Shown here: positions 1-5,171 of the stretch, piece after piece
Numbering within the stretch: the stretch's first letter is position 1
Layout: each line of letters starts with the position of its first letter
Assembly (NCBI GenBank): GCA_030695685.1
Contig: JAUYPT010000050.1
Location: 1-7,712 of the forward strand
Length of the DNA stretch: 7,712 nt
From: Nanobdellota archaeon
GTDB lineage: Archaea; Nanobdellota; Nanobdellia; Woesearchaeales; GW2011-AR9
Direction: 5' to 3'
Notes under the pieces: generated by a model
Seen by the model: only the letters and a program-made list of their open reading frames with translations
What the model was told of the DNA's origin: nothing
Databases searched by the model: none
Translations under genes and position numbers: made by a program

Positions 1-1
1 C

Positions 2-220
2 AATTTGGACACAGCAGCAGCAACAAAGATTATTGCTCATGTCAAGCCAAAATTGGCAATCTTAACCCATTTCGGATTAGAGATGTTAAAAGCCGACCCG
101 CTTAATGAAGCACGGGAAATACAAAGAATTACCGGCGTGCAGACAATTGCCGCCAGCGATGGATTGACAATCACACCGGAAGGGCAAGGCTATAAGTCAC
201 CGGTGAAAGGGTATAGTTAA
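2..220 (+). CDS. MBL-fold metallo-hydrolase, C-terminal fragment (5' end outside window)
   Basis: The reading frame is open to the left edge, so this is the last 72 or so residues of a longer protein. The visible part reads KPKLAILTHFG, then a helix, then ETG-like VQTIAASDG before a short basic tail. A hydrophobic strand ending in THFG, followed by an (S/R)DG strand near the C-terminus, is the usual end of metallo-beta-lactamase-fold hydrolases of the phosphodiesterase/RNase Z-like group. The His encoded at 68-70 would be a metal ligand there. The substrate cannot be read from this fragment; a cyclic-nucleotide or phosphodiester hydrolase is the family-level expectation. The TTG at base 5 is internal, not a start. 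The next gene follows after 51 bp on the same strand and appears to have its own weak promoter. Confidence 0.75.
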   Translation, partial: NLDTAAATKIIAHVKPKLAILTHFGLEMLKADPLNEAREIQRITGVQTIAASDGLTITPEGQGYKSPVKGYS

Positions 221-241
221 ATAATAGTACTTCTTCTTTTG

Positions 242-250
242 ATTTTTAGA
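242..250 (+). promoter_or_regulatory. Weak candidate TATA box for the 120-aa gene
   Basis: ATTTTTAGA is a poor match to the archaeal TATA consensus. It is listed because its centre (246) is 26 nt before the ATG at 272, the same spacing as the much better boxes of four other genes in this window. It would give a leaderless mRNA. No Shine-Dalgarno-like sequence precedes this ATG. Confidence 0.3.
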
Positions 251-271
251 TTACGAGTTGACTAAATATAT

Positions 272-634
272 ATGGATAATATAAAAAATTTAGATGAAGT
301 CATTGATGAAGCCCTGTGGGAATTTAGGGCTATAAACGCAGGAATTCTTCCTACACAAATTGTAACCCACCACAGTGAACATTATTACAGTATCCACTAT
401 GACCGCGACAACGTTGATCTATGGATTGAACAGCAAAAGTTACTGGAACGAAAGAAAAAAAGAGATGTTTATGATGGTAATGTATCTTTATTAGAAAATA
501 AGAAGGGAGAATTATCGTCTTGTCAAGATGGAAATCTTAGTATTATAGGTGATGCTACAATACGTGAACAAAAATCCTTGCTCACTAAAATCAAACAATT
601 ATACCAAGCAGCCAGACAATACCTAAGCCGATAA
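272..634 (+). CDS. Hypothetical 120-aa protein, overlapping the convergent protease gene
   Basis: I do not recognise this protein. It is a soluble, charged sequence with no signal peptide or membrane segment. An N-terminal acidic helix (residues 1-20) is followed by a His/Tyr-rich stretch, HHSEHYYSIHYDRD (about 34-47), then a basic helix with EQQKLLERKKKRD (about 53-65), a polar linker, and a basic amphipathic C-terminal helix (about 98-120). The His/Tyr/Asp cluster could bind metal, but it matches no motif I know. The ATG at 272 is the first good start and lies 26 nt after a weak TATA-like sequence. The last 44 bp overlap the 3' end of the opposite-strand presenilin-like gene, so the C-terminal residues share DNA with that protein's last membrane helix. 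It fills what would otherwise be a 370-bp gap, which favours a real gene, but no homology supports it. Confidence 0.55.
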   Translation: MDNIKNLDEVIDEALWEFRAINAGILPTQIVTHHSEHYYSIHYDRDNVDLWIEQQKLLERKKKRDVYDGNVSLLENKKGELSSCQDGNLSIIGDATIREQKSLLTKIKQLYQAARQYLSR

Positions 635-1490
635 AACACCCAGCAGAAATAAACGGCATTGCCGGATAGAATTTTTTTTCCTGACTATTCCACAGCAAAA
701 CCGCTAATCCCAGCGCTGCAAAAGGAGGAATAAGTAAACTCTGCCATAAGCCCATTTCTTTTAAGACAATACCGGCAAAAATCAAGGGAAAACCAATATC
801 GCCGCCGCCAAGAATTGCAGTCCGTACTTTAAGCGCTGCTTTCTTCACCCGGGAATTTTTTGATGCAGGAAGGAGATGTTTCCCTGTCAAAGAGGATTGG
901 TAGGGAATAAATAACCCTGCAAACAATTTTGCTTTCGCCTGTGATTTTGCTAATGTAATCATATGTTTTGATTTCCAGACAGCATAGGCATCATACAGAG
1001 CAATCAGGATCAGCAAAATAATACCGGAGAAAAGATTGAAGACTGGAACAAAAATAACCGCTAAACCTCCGTACATCAACACTTCCGTACCGTTTTGAAT
1101 CCATAGATTTGGCCTTAACAATTTCCATAATCCCAACAGCAGTGCAAGAAAGAATGAAGTAATGGGTGATAGTACTGAACCAAAAACCATAGTCAAGGAA
1201 AAAACAACCGCTACCAAAAACCAAAGCCGAATGATCCAGATCCAATTATGCTTCATCAGAAACAGGAAAAGAATCGTTCCGACAAGGATAGATAATAGTA
1301 TGGAAATATAGGAAGTTGTTTCCTGCAATGGCGGCCGTTCGCCGATGGGCAGTTCTTTGAAAACAGTTTTGCCTTCTGCTGCACTTCTATCAGTATCAAT
1401 ATAATTGTAGACTACTGCAAGGCCAATAAATTGTGCTGCCAAAAACAGTGCCAGAAGAATAAGTGTGACCGATGCTGAATGTTTCATCAT
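591..1490 (-). CDS. Presenilin-like (A22-type) intramembrane aspartyl protease
   Basis: A 299-aa polytopic membrane protein that should cleave substrates inside the membrane, as signal peptide peptidase and archaeal presenilin homologues do. About nine hydrophobic segments are visible (roughly 8-28, 60-80, 85-103, 107-124, 137-150, 153-169, 226-245, 250-268, 277-298). The two catalytic aspartates are recognisable: YD at 166-167 (LYDAYAVWKSKHM) and the GxGD motif as GGGD at 228-231 (GGGDIGFPLIFAG). The third landmark, PAL before the last helix, appears as PAM at 276-278 (FYPAMPFI). A charged cytosolic loop lies between the two Asp helices (about 170-222), as is usual. Length fits the archaeal family. 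The ATG at 1488-1490 is 25 nt downstream of a good TATA box, so translation is probably leaderless; a second ATG follows directly. Physiological substrates are unknown; cleavage of leftover signal peptides or of membrane proteins is the family-level inference. Confidence 0.88.
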   Translation of the reverse strand: MMKHSASVTLILLALFLAAQFIGLAVVYNYIDTDRSAAEGKTVFKELPIGERPPLQETTSYISILLSILVGTILFLFLMKHNWIWIIRLWFLVAVVFSLTMVFGSVLSPITSFFLALLLGLWKLLRPNLWIQNGTEVLMYGGLAVIFVPVFNLFSGIILLILIALYDAYAVWKSKHMITLAKSQAKAKLFAGLFIPYQSSLTGKHLLPASKNSRVKKAALKVRTAILGGGDIGFPLIFAGIVLKEMGLWQSLLIPPFAALGLAVLLWNSQEKKFYPAMPFISAGCFIGLGIVWLLGIIV

Positions 1491-1510
1491 TCTGAAAGAA
1501 GTTTCGACGG

Positions 1511-1519
1511 TTTAAATAA
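1511..1519 (-). promoter_or_regulatory. TATA box of the presenilin-like protease gene
   Basis: Read on the minus strand this is TTATTTAAA, a good archaeal TATA box. Its centre (1515) is 25 nt upstream of the A of the start ATG (1490), so transcription should begin at or next to the start codon. The structured element at 1534-1754 ends only 14 bp upstream of it, so the space for upstream regulatory sites is small. Confidence 0.7.
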
Positions 1520-1533
1520 GTATGGATATGTTA

Positions 1534-1754
1534 GGCTCTGTCCTAAATCTCGCTTCCGCTCGTGTCTGCATCTTCAAAACTCCGGATTCTAAACCCTGAA
1601 AGTGCTACGTTCCCGTAGTCCTGAGAAATCTATAGGATTTCTGGGATCCCAAAAACGCATTGCGTTTTTCAGGAGGAGCGACCCCTCGTAACGCACTTGA
1701 TGTAGAGTCAGTAAAGAGTTTTGACCTTATGATGCAGACTTTTAGGACAGAGCT
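1534..1754. mobile_element. MITE-like non-coding element with 13-bp inverted ends
   Basis: This 221-bp stretch has no plausible coding frame. Its ends are perfect 13-bp inverted repeats, GCTCTGTCCTAAA (1535-1547) and TTTAGGACAGAGC (1741-1753). Two further matching blocks lie inward: GTCTGCATC (1564-1572) with GATGCAGAC (1731-1739), and CAAAACTC (1575-1582) with GAGTTTTG (1716-1723). A 16-nt insert in the left arm separates the outer blocks. The inverted arms together cover about 50 bp per side, and the interior is visibly richer in GC than the neighbouring genes. Such a layout fits a non-autonomous miniature transposon; no transposase gene is present. GTTAG occurs just outside the left end (1530-1534) and at 1760-1764, 6 bp beyond the right end, a weak candidate for a target duplication. 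It sits 6 bp after the HerA-like gene's stop codon. A structured RNA or terminator is the alternative. Confidence 0.6.
1605..1669. repeat. Row of short hairpins inside the element
   Basis: Three stem-loops follow each other: CTACG/CGTAG (1605-1618, 4-nt loop), AGAAATC/GATTTCT (1624-1642, 5-nt loop) and AAAAACGCA/TGCGTTTTT (1651-1669, 1-nt spacer). The palindrome GGGATCCC at 1643-1650 lies between the second and third. The last hairpin ends in five T on either strand, so it could help end transcription of the HerA-like gene, which reads into the element from the right. That role is inferred. Confidence 0.5.
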
Positions 1755-1760
1755 GGGAAG

Positions 1761-3281
1761 TTAGATTCCAATCCCCACAAAATCTGGTGTCGTAGTATCT
1801 TCTTTTTTTGTTCTCTTGACAAAATCTTTGAACAAGGGAATTTTAATAGGAACTGCAAAGCGGGTAAATGTTGATGTTACTAACGCTTCTCCTTTATCCA
1901 ATGAAGCGATGTTATTGTTGTCCTTGCTTAAGTCCTGTGATGCTGATTCGATCACTGCCTGCCGTTCTGAACCCATCTCCATTCCTAAAATTATTTTGGT
2001 GTTCATATTAGCGAGAATATTCTTTGGTATTTCCGATGGCAGCTGGGTAATGGCAATCAAACCTATCTTAAATTTCCGGCCTTCCCGGGCAATGCTTTCA
2101 AAAATATTGCTGCCCTGCTCTAATACTTTCTTCCCTAAAACCCGAGGTGCTTCTTCCAAGACGATGGAAATAACTGGTTTATCATCAAGCTGTCCGATTC
2201 TTTTATAATATTTATAGAGCTCAAAAATTTCATTGGCAACAATAGTGCCGACCATAATTTCGATCGCACCGGCAAAATAGCTGGTATCAATGATAACGGT
2301 TTTGCCATTCTCTAAATCACGGCAGATTTCATGAATAGTATTATCACCGGCAACCTCGTCAAATATCCCCTGGCAGGAAAGCTGGCCGTTTTCCAATTCC
2401 AGCCCCAGCAATGAAATCAGCTTGCGTTTAACGACAGCAAGCGTATCTTCATGAAATACAACGCCTTCAATGCGCTGCTCTTCCAATAAACTGCGTATCC
2501 AGTTGTTTTTAAATTTACGAAAATAAGCATGAAGGCAATGGCGCTGTGGGTCGGACAAACTTAATGCACCCTGAAAATGGTCCGGTTTCAATTTTTTAAG
2601 ATTTATCTTTAACATCCGTGCACCAGGAGGAGGATTGATCGGCGTATAATAACTGACTTTATGATACAGCGGATGATCTTTTAATCCCAAACCTATCCTG
2701 CCGTAATATTCATCATGAGGATCTAATACCAGCATCCCAGCAAAATCGGTTGTTGTCAAATCCCATAACATACAGGACATGAGGTTACTTTTTCCTTTTC
2801 CAGTACTGGCAGGGATAAGAATGTGGTGGCTTAACGTATTCTTCCCGGGCAGGAAGAGCGGGAGATTAATCTCCTTGCTGCCGCTGCGCAGATGTCCTAG
2901 AAAAAAAGGATACGCTGGCGCTGTAATAAAAGAAAGATCAGCAGGAGTAATTTCCCTAACCTTAGCAAAAAAAGGAGGCATTCCTTTACAGGTCTTACTT
3001 TCTTTTCCCAGATGAAGGACCGGTTTCATCAGCGCTAATTGATAATGACGCAGATTTCCATCAAGAAGTGGAAATTCACCTTCCTCCAAATTCATGCCGG
3101 CAACCATTTCCAAGTTTTGCTGGGAAATCTGGCTGCCATACATCAAATCATAGACCTGAAGAATAAAATGATAATCTCCTTCATCAACAACTAGCAATTC
3201 ACCTAATTCCACAGACGATGATGATTTTAAACGCAGGATAATCTTATTAAAATCCCCTGCGACAATCTGCCCTTTTTCCAT
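1761..3281 (-). CDS. HerA-like hexameric ATPase / DNA translocase (DUF87 family)
   Basis: A 506-aa protein of the HerA/FtsK superfamily. Residues 1-50 resemble the N-terminal HAS beta-barrel (start MEKGQIVAGD). The ATPase core follows: Walker A ASTGKGKS at 158-165 (Lys164), the family signature LVLDPHDEYYG at 184-194, Walker B strand ISIVLEEAP at 371-379 (Glu376/Glu377), and the arginine-finger/sensor region IAREGRKFKIGLIAITQ at 397-413. LPSEIPKNILANMNTKIILG comes next, close to the classical HerA pattern. Relatives form hexameric rings that move along double-stranded DNA and work with the NurA nuclease in end resection. No nurA is adjacent here, so this may be a HerA paralogue with another partner. 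The first Walker A glycine is replaced by Ala158; the catalytic Lys and Ser remain. The ATG is 25 nt after a TATA box, implying a leaderless mRNA. Confidence 0.9.
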   Translation of the reverse strand: MEKGQIVAGDFNKIILRLKSSSSVELGELLVVDEGDYHFILQVYDLMYGSQISQQNLEMVAGMNLEEGEFPLLDGNLRHYQLALMKPVLHLGKESKTCKGMPPFFAKVREITPADLSFITAPAYPFFLGHLRSGSKEINLPLFLPGKNTLSHHILIPASTGKGKSNLMSCMLWDLTTTDFAGMLVLDPHDEYYGRIGLGLKDHPLYHKVSYYTPINPPPGARMLKINLKKLKPDHFQGALSLSDPQRHCLHAYFRKFKNNWIRSLLEEQRIEGVVFHEDTLAVVKRKLISLLGLELENGQLSCQGIFDEVAGDNTIHEICRDLENGKTVIIDTSYFAGAIEIMVGTIVANEIFELYKYYKRIGQLDDKPVISIVLEEAPRVLGKKVLEQGSNIFESIAREGRKFKIGLIAITQLPSEIPKNILANMNTKIILGMEMGSERQAVIESASQDLSKDNNNIASLDKGEALVTSTFTRFAVPIKIPLFKDFVKRTKKEDTTTPDFVGIGI

Positions 3282-3300
3282 ACAAAAAAAGACAGCAGAA

Positions 3301-3311
3301 CTATTTTTAAC
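3301..3311 (-). promoter_or_regulatory. TATA box of the HerA-like gene
   Basis: Read on the minus strand this is GTTAAAAATAG. The centre of its A/T core (3306) is 25 nt from the A of the ATG at 3281, predicting a leaderless transcript. The foldback element at 3316-3455 begins only 5 bp upstream, so the first hairpin lies where the TFB-contact region and activator sites would be. Confidence 0.6.
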
Positions 3312-3315
3312 AATT

Positions 3316-3455
3316 TATAGTGTCGGACAAGTATAATTGAACCATTATTAACCGACACTATACAAGAAGGGTACTCCCTTCTGTACAAAAGGCTTATGCC
3401 TTTTTGTATCTAAAGGACACAACTAAATGATTAAGTATTTGTGTCCTTTACTATA
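3316..3455. mobile_element. Foldback element A (hairpin-rich, TATAG ends)
   Basis: A 140-bp non-coding stretch made almost wholly of four hairpins. Hairpin 1 pairs TATAGTGTCGG (3316-3326) with CCGACACTATA (3352-3362) around a 25-nt loop. Two short hairpins follow, listed separately. Hairpin 4 pairs TAAAGGACACAA (3411-3422) with TTGTGTCCTTTA (3439-3450) around a 16-nt loop. The outer ends also resemble each other: TATAGTGTCGGACA on the left, and TATAGTAAAGGACA when the right end is read on the minus strand, 11 of 14 identical. Ends opening with TA are usual for TA-inserting miniature elements. It could equally be a regulatory structure between two divergent promoters. No protein is encoded. 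Confidence 0.5.
3361..3408. repeat. Twin 25-nt hairpins sharing a GTA/TAC junction
   Basis: Two hairpins of equal length and design stand back to back. The first (3361-3385) pairs TAC plus AGAAGGG with CCCTTCT plus GTA around the loop TACT, with one bulged A. The second (3384-3408) pairs TACAAAAGGC with GCCTTTTTGTA around the loop TTAT, with one bulged T. They overlap at the TA of a GTAC palindrome (3383-3386). Both read as TACAA, purine stem, 4-nt loop, pyrimidine stem, GTA, which suggests a duplicated unit or a single two-arm RNA or cruciform structure. Confidence 0.6.
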
Positions 3456-3465
3456 GGTAATGGAT

Positions 3466-3591
3466 TATAGAGAACTTTGCAAAATTAGATTATTTACATG
3501 CAAAGTTCTAAAGATAATTTGAAATAGTCATAATTTTGACATGAAACTAATGATTATTTATCAAAATTACTATTTTTCAAACTTCTCTATA
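3466..3591. mobile_element. Foldback element B (MITE-like, imperfect terminal inverted repeats)
   Basis: A 126-bp non-coding stretch beginning 10 bp after element A. Its left end TATAGAGAACTTTGCAAAAT and its right end read on the minus strand, TATAGAGAAGTTTGAAAAAT, agree at 18 of 20 positions, so the whole stretch has terminal inverted repeats. Each end also folds on itself: AGAACTTTGCA (3471-3481) with TGCAAAGTTCT (3499-3509), and TTTGAAATAGT plus TAATTTTGA (3518-3539) with the matching arm at 3561-3581. The terminal TA could be a target-site duplication. It ends 14 bp before the TATA box region of the L35Ae gene. No transposase or ORF is present. Confidence 0.6.
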
Positions 3592-3605
3592 GTATTTTTG
3601 TAAAA

Positions 3606-3617
3606 CTTTATAAATAA
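3606..3617 (+). promoter_or_regulatory. TATA box of the L35Ae gene
   Basis: CTTTATAAATAA is close to the archaeal consensus and is preceded by GTAAAAC, a plausible BRE (TFB site). The centre is 25-26 nt from the ATG at 3637, which predicts a leaderless mRNA. Confidence 0.8.
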
Positions 3618-3636
3618 CCTCTTAATTCAGCTTTAC

Positions 3637-3891
3637 ATGGAAGCACATATTGTTCATTTTCGGCAAGGACGGCATCATGTCAATAATCATCAGATGATCT
3701 TAAAGATAGCTGATTCTGCAGATGAAGCGAAAAAAGTTGTTGGAAAAACCGTCAGCTGGACATCACCGGCAGGAAAAGTGTTAACCGGAACGATTTCAGC
3801 GCTGCACGGCAGAACAGGCAGCGTCAGGGCTATTTTTGCTGAAGCAGGATTGCCAGGCCAAGCCATTGGGCAGAAAGTAAAAATCCAGTAA
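3637..3891 (+). CDS. rpl35ae: Large-subunit ribosomal protein L35Ae (eL33)
   Basis: An 84-aa basic protein of the eL33/L35Ae family, a component of the 50S subunit present in archaea and eukaryotes. The family features are visible: an N-terminal strand and Arg/His-rich RNA-binding segment, IVHFRQGRHHVNNHQMILK (residues 5-23); a central KVVGKTVSWTSPAGKVLTGT (33-52), typical of the small barrel; and a C-terminal half with HGRTGSVRAIF and a closing GQKVKI. Length matches archaeal members. It starts at an ATG 25-26 nt after a strong TATA box. The following gene has its own TATA box, so L35Ae is probably transcribed alone or with read-through. This gene is the clearest domain-level marker in the window. 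Confidence 0.93.
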   Translation: MEAHIVHFRQGRHHVNNHQMILKIADSADEAKKVVGKTVSWTSPAGKVLTGTISALHGRTGSVRAIFAEAGLPGQAIGQKVKIQ

Positions 3892-3927
3892 TTCTTTGTT
3901 ACTAAAAAGTAGTAAATTATACAAAAG

Positions 3928-3937
3928 GTTTATAAAG
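3928..3937 (+). promoter_or_regulatory. TATA box of the coiled-coil protein gene
   Basis: TTTTATAAAG-like sequence (TTTATAAAG at 3929-3937) preceded by ACAAAAGG as a possible BRE. Its centre (3933) is 26 nt before the ATG at 3959. This fixes the start of the coiled-coil gene at 3959 and argues against the upstream TTG at 3896, which lies before the promoter. Confidence 0.75.
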
Positions 3938-3958
3938 AATCGGGCTAATTCTGAGAGT

Positions 3959-5155
3959 ATGGATGAGACTAATCCTTTACAATACCATGTACAAAACGAA
4001 GAGCAAAAAAGGCAATTGGCTGCTGCTATCGAAGAAGGCAATGCTACTGCCGCTGGTCTTCGGCAATTACTGAATCATTTCTATAAACAGTCTAGATCTC
4101 CAGAAAATGTCACGAGAACAGGAATTATACCAGATGAAAAGACATATCTTATTTGGCAAGAAATTGGTAAATATGATGACAAATCCTTGATAGAATTGGT
4201 TAAAGATTTTGTTGAGCCTATTGAAAAAATAGAAGAAACGGATGTTATTAAAATAGACTTAGAAAATCAAACAGGAATTGAAACAGCCATTATACGACCG
4301 AGAGAATTAATGCCTATTGAAAAAGCAAACCAGCAACTTAAAGCGGTCAGCAGAGAATACCGCAGGCTCCAGGATAATTATCGTGAAAGCAAAGATACAA
4401 ATAACCGCTTGACAAAACAATACCGTGATCTGGAAGCGGAATTAGAAGCAGAAAGAAATGCGCATCAACAATCCCATCAAGAACATGAAGCGATACTGTA
4501 TTCGTTTAATGATTCTCTTCAAAATAGTGAAGCTGTTCTTAACAGAGCTACTATAGAATACCAGTTGCAGTTAGAAGATGCCATTGATGAAGCTAAAGGC
4601 ATTATAGATCAATTAATTACTGGGCAGGAACAGGAAGTAAGAAACAATCAAGAAGAGATTACAATTTATCAAGAAGCACACGGAGAAGCAGTGCAGGAAA
4701 TGGATGGGTATGAACAAAGAATAAAACAGGTAGAAAGAAATCATGCTAAAACAAAGAGAAAACTTGAAACCATAGTAACAATAAATGAAGAATTACAAAA
4801 ACCTTCACAATGCTGGTATTCTCTTGCTACTCATTTAATCTGTGAACAAGTTGATCAGAAGAGTTTTGATCTTGGCAAGGTTGAATATGCTAAATTCGCG
4901 CTGTATAACGCCTTCGGCAATGCTGAAGATAGTGATATTTTGTACAAAGCGGCAGACTTAGGAAACTTCTTGTTTGAGTTAGAACGTCATGACCTTGCAG
5001 AAGCGGTATTTAATGAAATAACCAAAGCGCAACCAGAAAACTGTGATGCCTGGTCAAAACTTGCAGCAGCCGTTAGTTGTGGAAACAATAACAAAACAGA
5101 AGACCGCCAGGAATGGATAAAGTTCTGCGAATATAAAGCGAAAAACTCAAAATAA
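3959..5155 (+). CDS. Coiled-coil protein with C-terminal TPR-like helices
   Basis: A 398-aa protein of unrecognised family, soluble, with no signal peptide or membrane segment. Residues 1-115 form a polar, partly helical N-terminal region (ATAAGLRQLLNHFYKQSRSP, then an acidic stretch). About 118-280 is a long coiled coil rich in E, Q, R and K with heptad leucines (for example RDLEAELEAERNAH and KTKRKLETIVTINEELQ). About 325-372 is a TPR-like helix pair ending in AVFNEITKAQPENCDAWSKLA, where the final P-x-N-x-x-A-W is typical of TPR repeats. The frame extends upstream to a TTG at 3896, but ATG 3959 lies 26 nt after a good TATA box and was chosen. The glycosyltransferase gene begins 16 bp after the stop and is probably co-transcribed. 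The likely role is scaffold or adaptor, inferred from architecture only; it could also be a substrate of that enzyme. Confidence 0.82.
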   Translation: MDETNPLQYHVQNEEQKRQLAAAIEEGNATAAGLRQLLNHFYKQSRSPENVTRTGIIPDEKTYLIWQEIGKYDDKSLIELVKDFVEPIEKIEETDVIKIDLENQTGIETAIIRPRELMPIEKANQQLKAVSREYRRLQDNYRESKDTNNRLTKQYRDLEAELEAERNAHQQSHQEHEAILYSFNDSLQNSEAVLNRATIEYQLQLEDAIDEAKGIIDQLITGQEQEVRNNQEEITIYQEAHGEAVQEMDGYEQRIKQVERNHAKTKRKLETIVTINEELQKPSQCWYSLATHLICEQVDQKSFDLGKVEYAKFALYNAFGNAEDSDILYKAADLGNFLFELERHDLAEAVFNEITKAQPENCDAWSKLAAAVSCGNNNKTEDRQEWIKFCEYKAKNSK

Positions 5156-5158
5156 AAA

Positions 5159-5166
5159 GAGATGAT
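5159..5166 (+). promoter_or_regulatory. Shine-Dalgarno-like site for the glycosyltransferase gene
   Basis: GAGATGAT resembles the archaeal consensus GAGGTGAT and ends 5 nt before the ATG at 5172. The two ATGs inside and next to it (5162, 5165) are in other frames. An internal ribosome site here, against leaderless starts elsewhere in the window, supports a two-gene operon with the coiled-coil gene first. Confidence 0.55.
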
Positions 5167-5171
5167 GAAGG

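Noticed and set aside
1491..1760. Degraded insertion sequence with a transposase remnant
   Set aside because: No transposase-like residues appear in any frame; only inverted repeats and hairpins are visible, so a non-autonomous element is the better description.
1816..2208. Plus-strand 130-codon frame opposite the HerA-like gene
   Set aside because: It is the antisense of a well-supported ATPase gene and shows no recognisable protein features.
3316..3591. CRISPR array
   Set aside because: The hairpin stems all differ and there are no direct repeats of constant length with spacers between them.
3316..3591. Replication origin
   Set aside because: The region is AT-rich, full of inverted repeats and divergent, but there is no Orc1/Cdc6 gene nearby and no recognisable origin recognition box.
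3896..3958. N-terminal extension of the coiled-coil protein from a TTG
   Set aside because: It contains the TATA box placed 26 nt before the in-frame ATG at 3959, and its Lys/Arg-rich sequence looks like translated promoter DNA.
5129..5140. TATA box for the glycosyltransferase gene (ATATAAAG)
   Set aside because: It lies inside the coiled-coil coding sequence, 38 nt before the ATG, not the 25-26 nt seen elsewhere, and would start transcription within the ribosome site.
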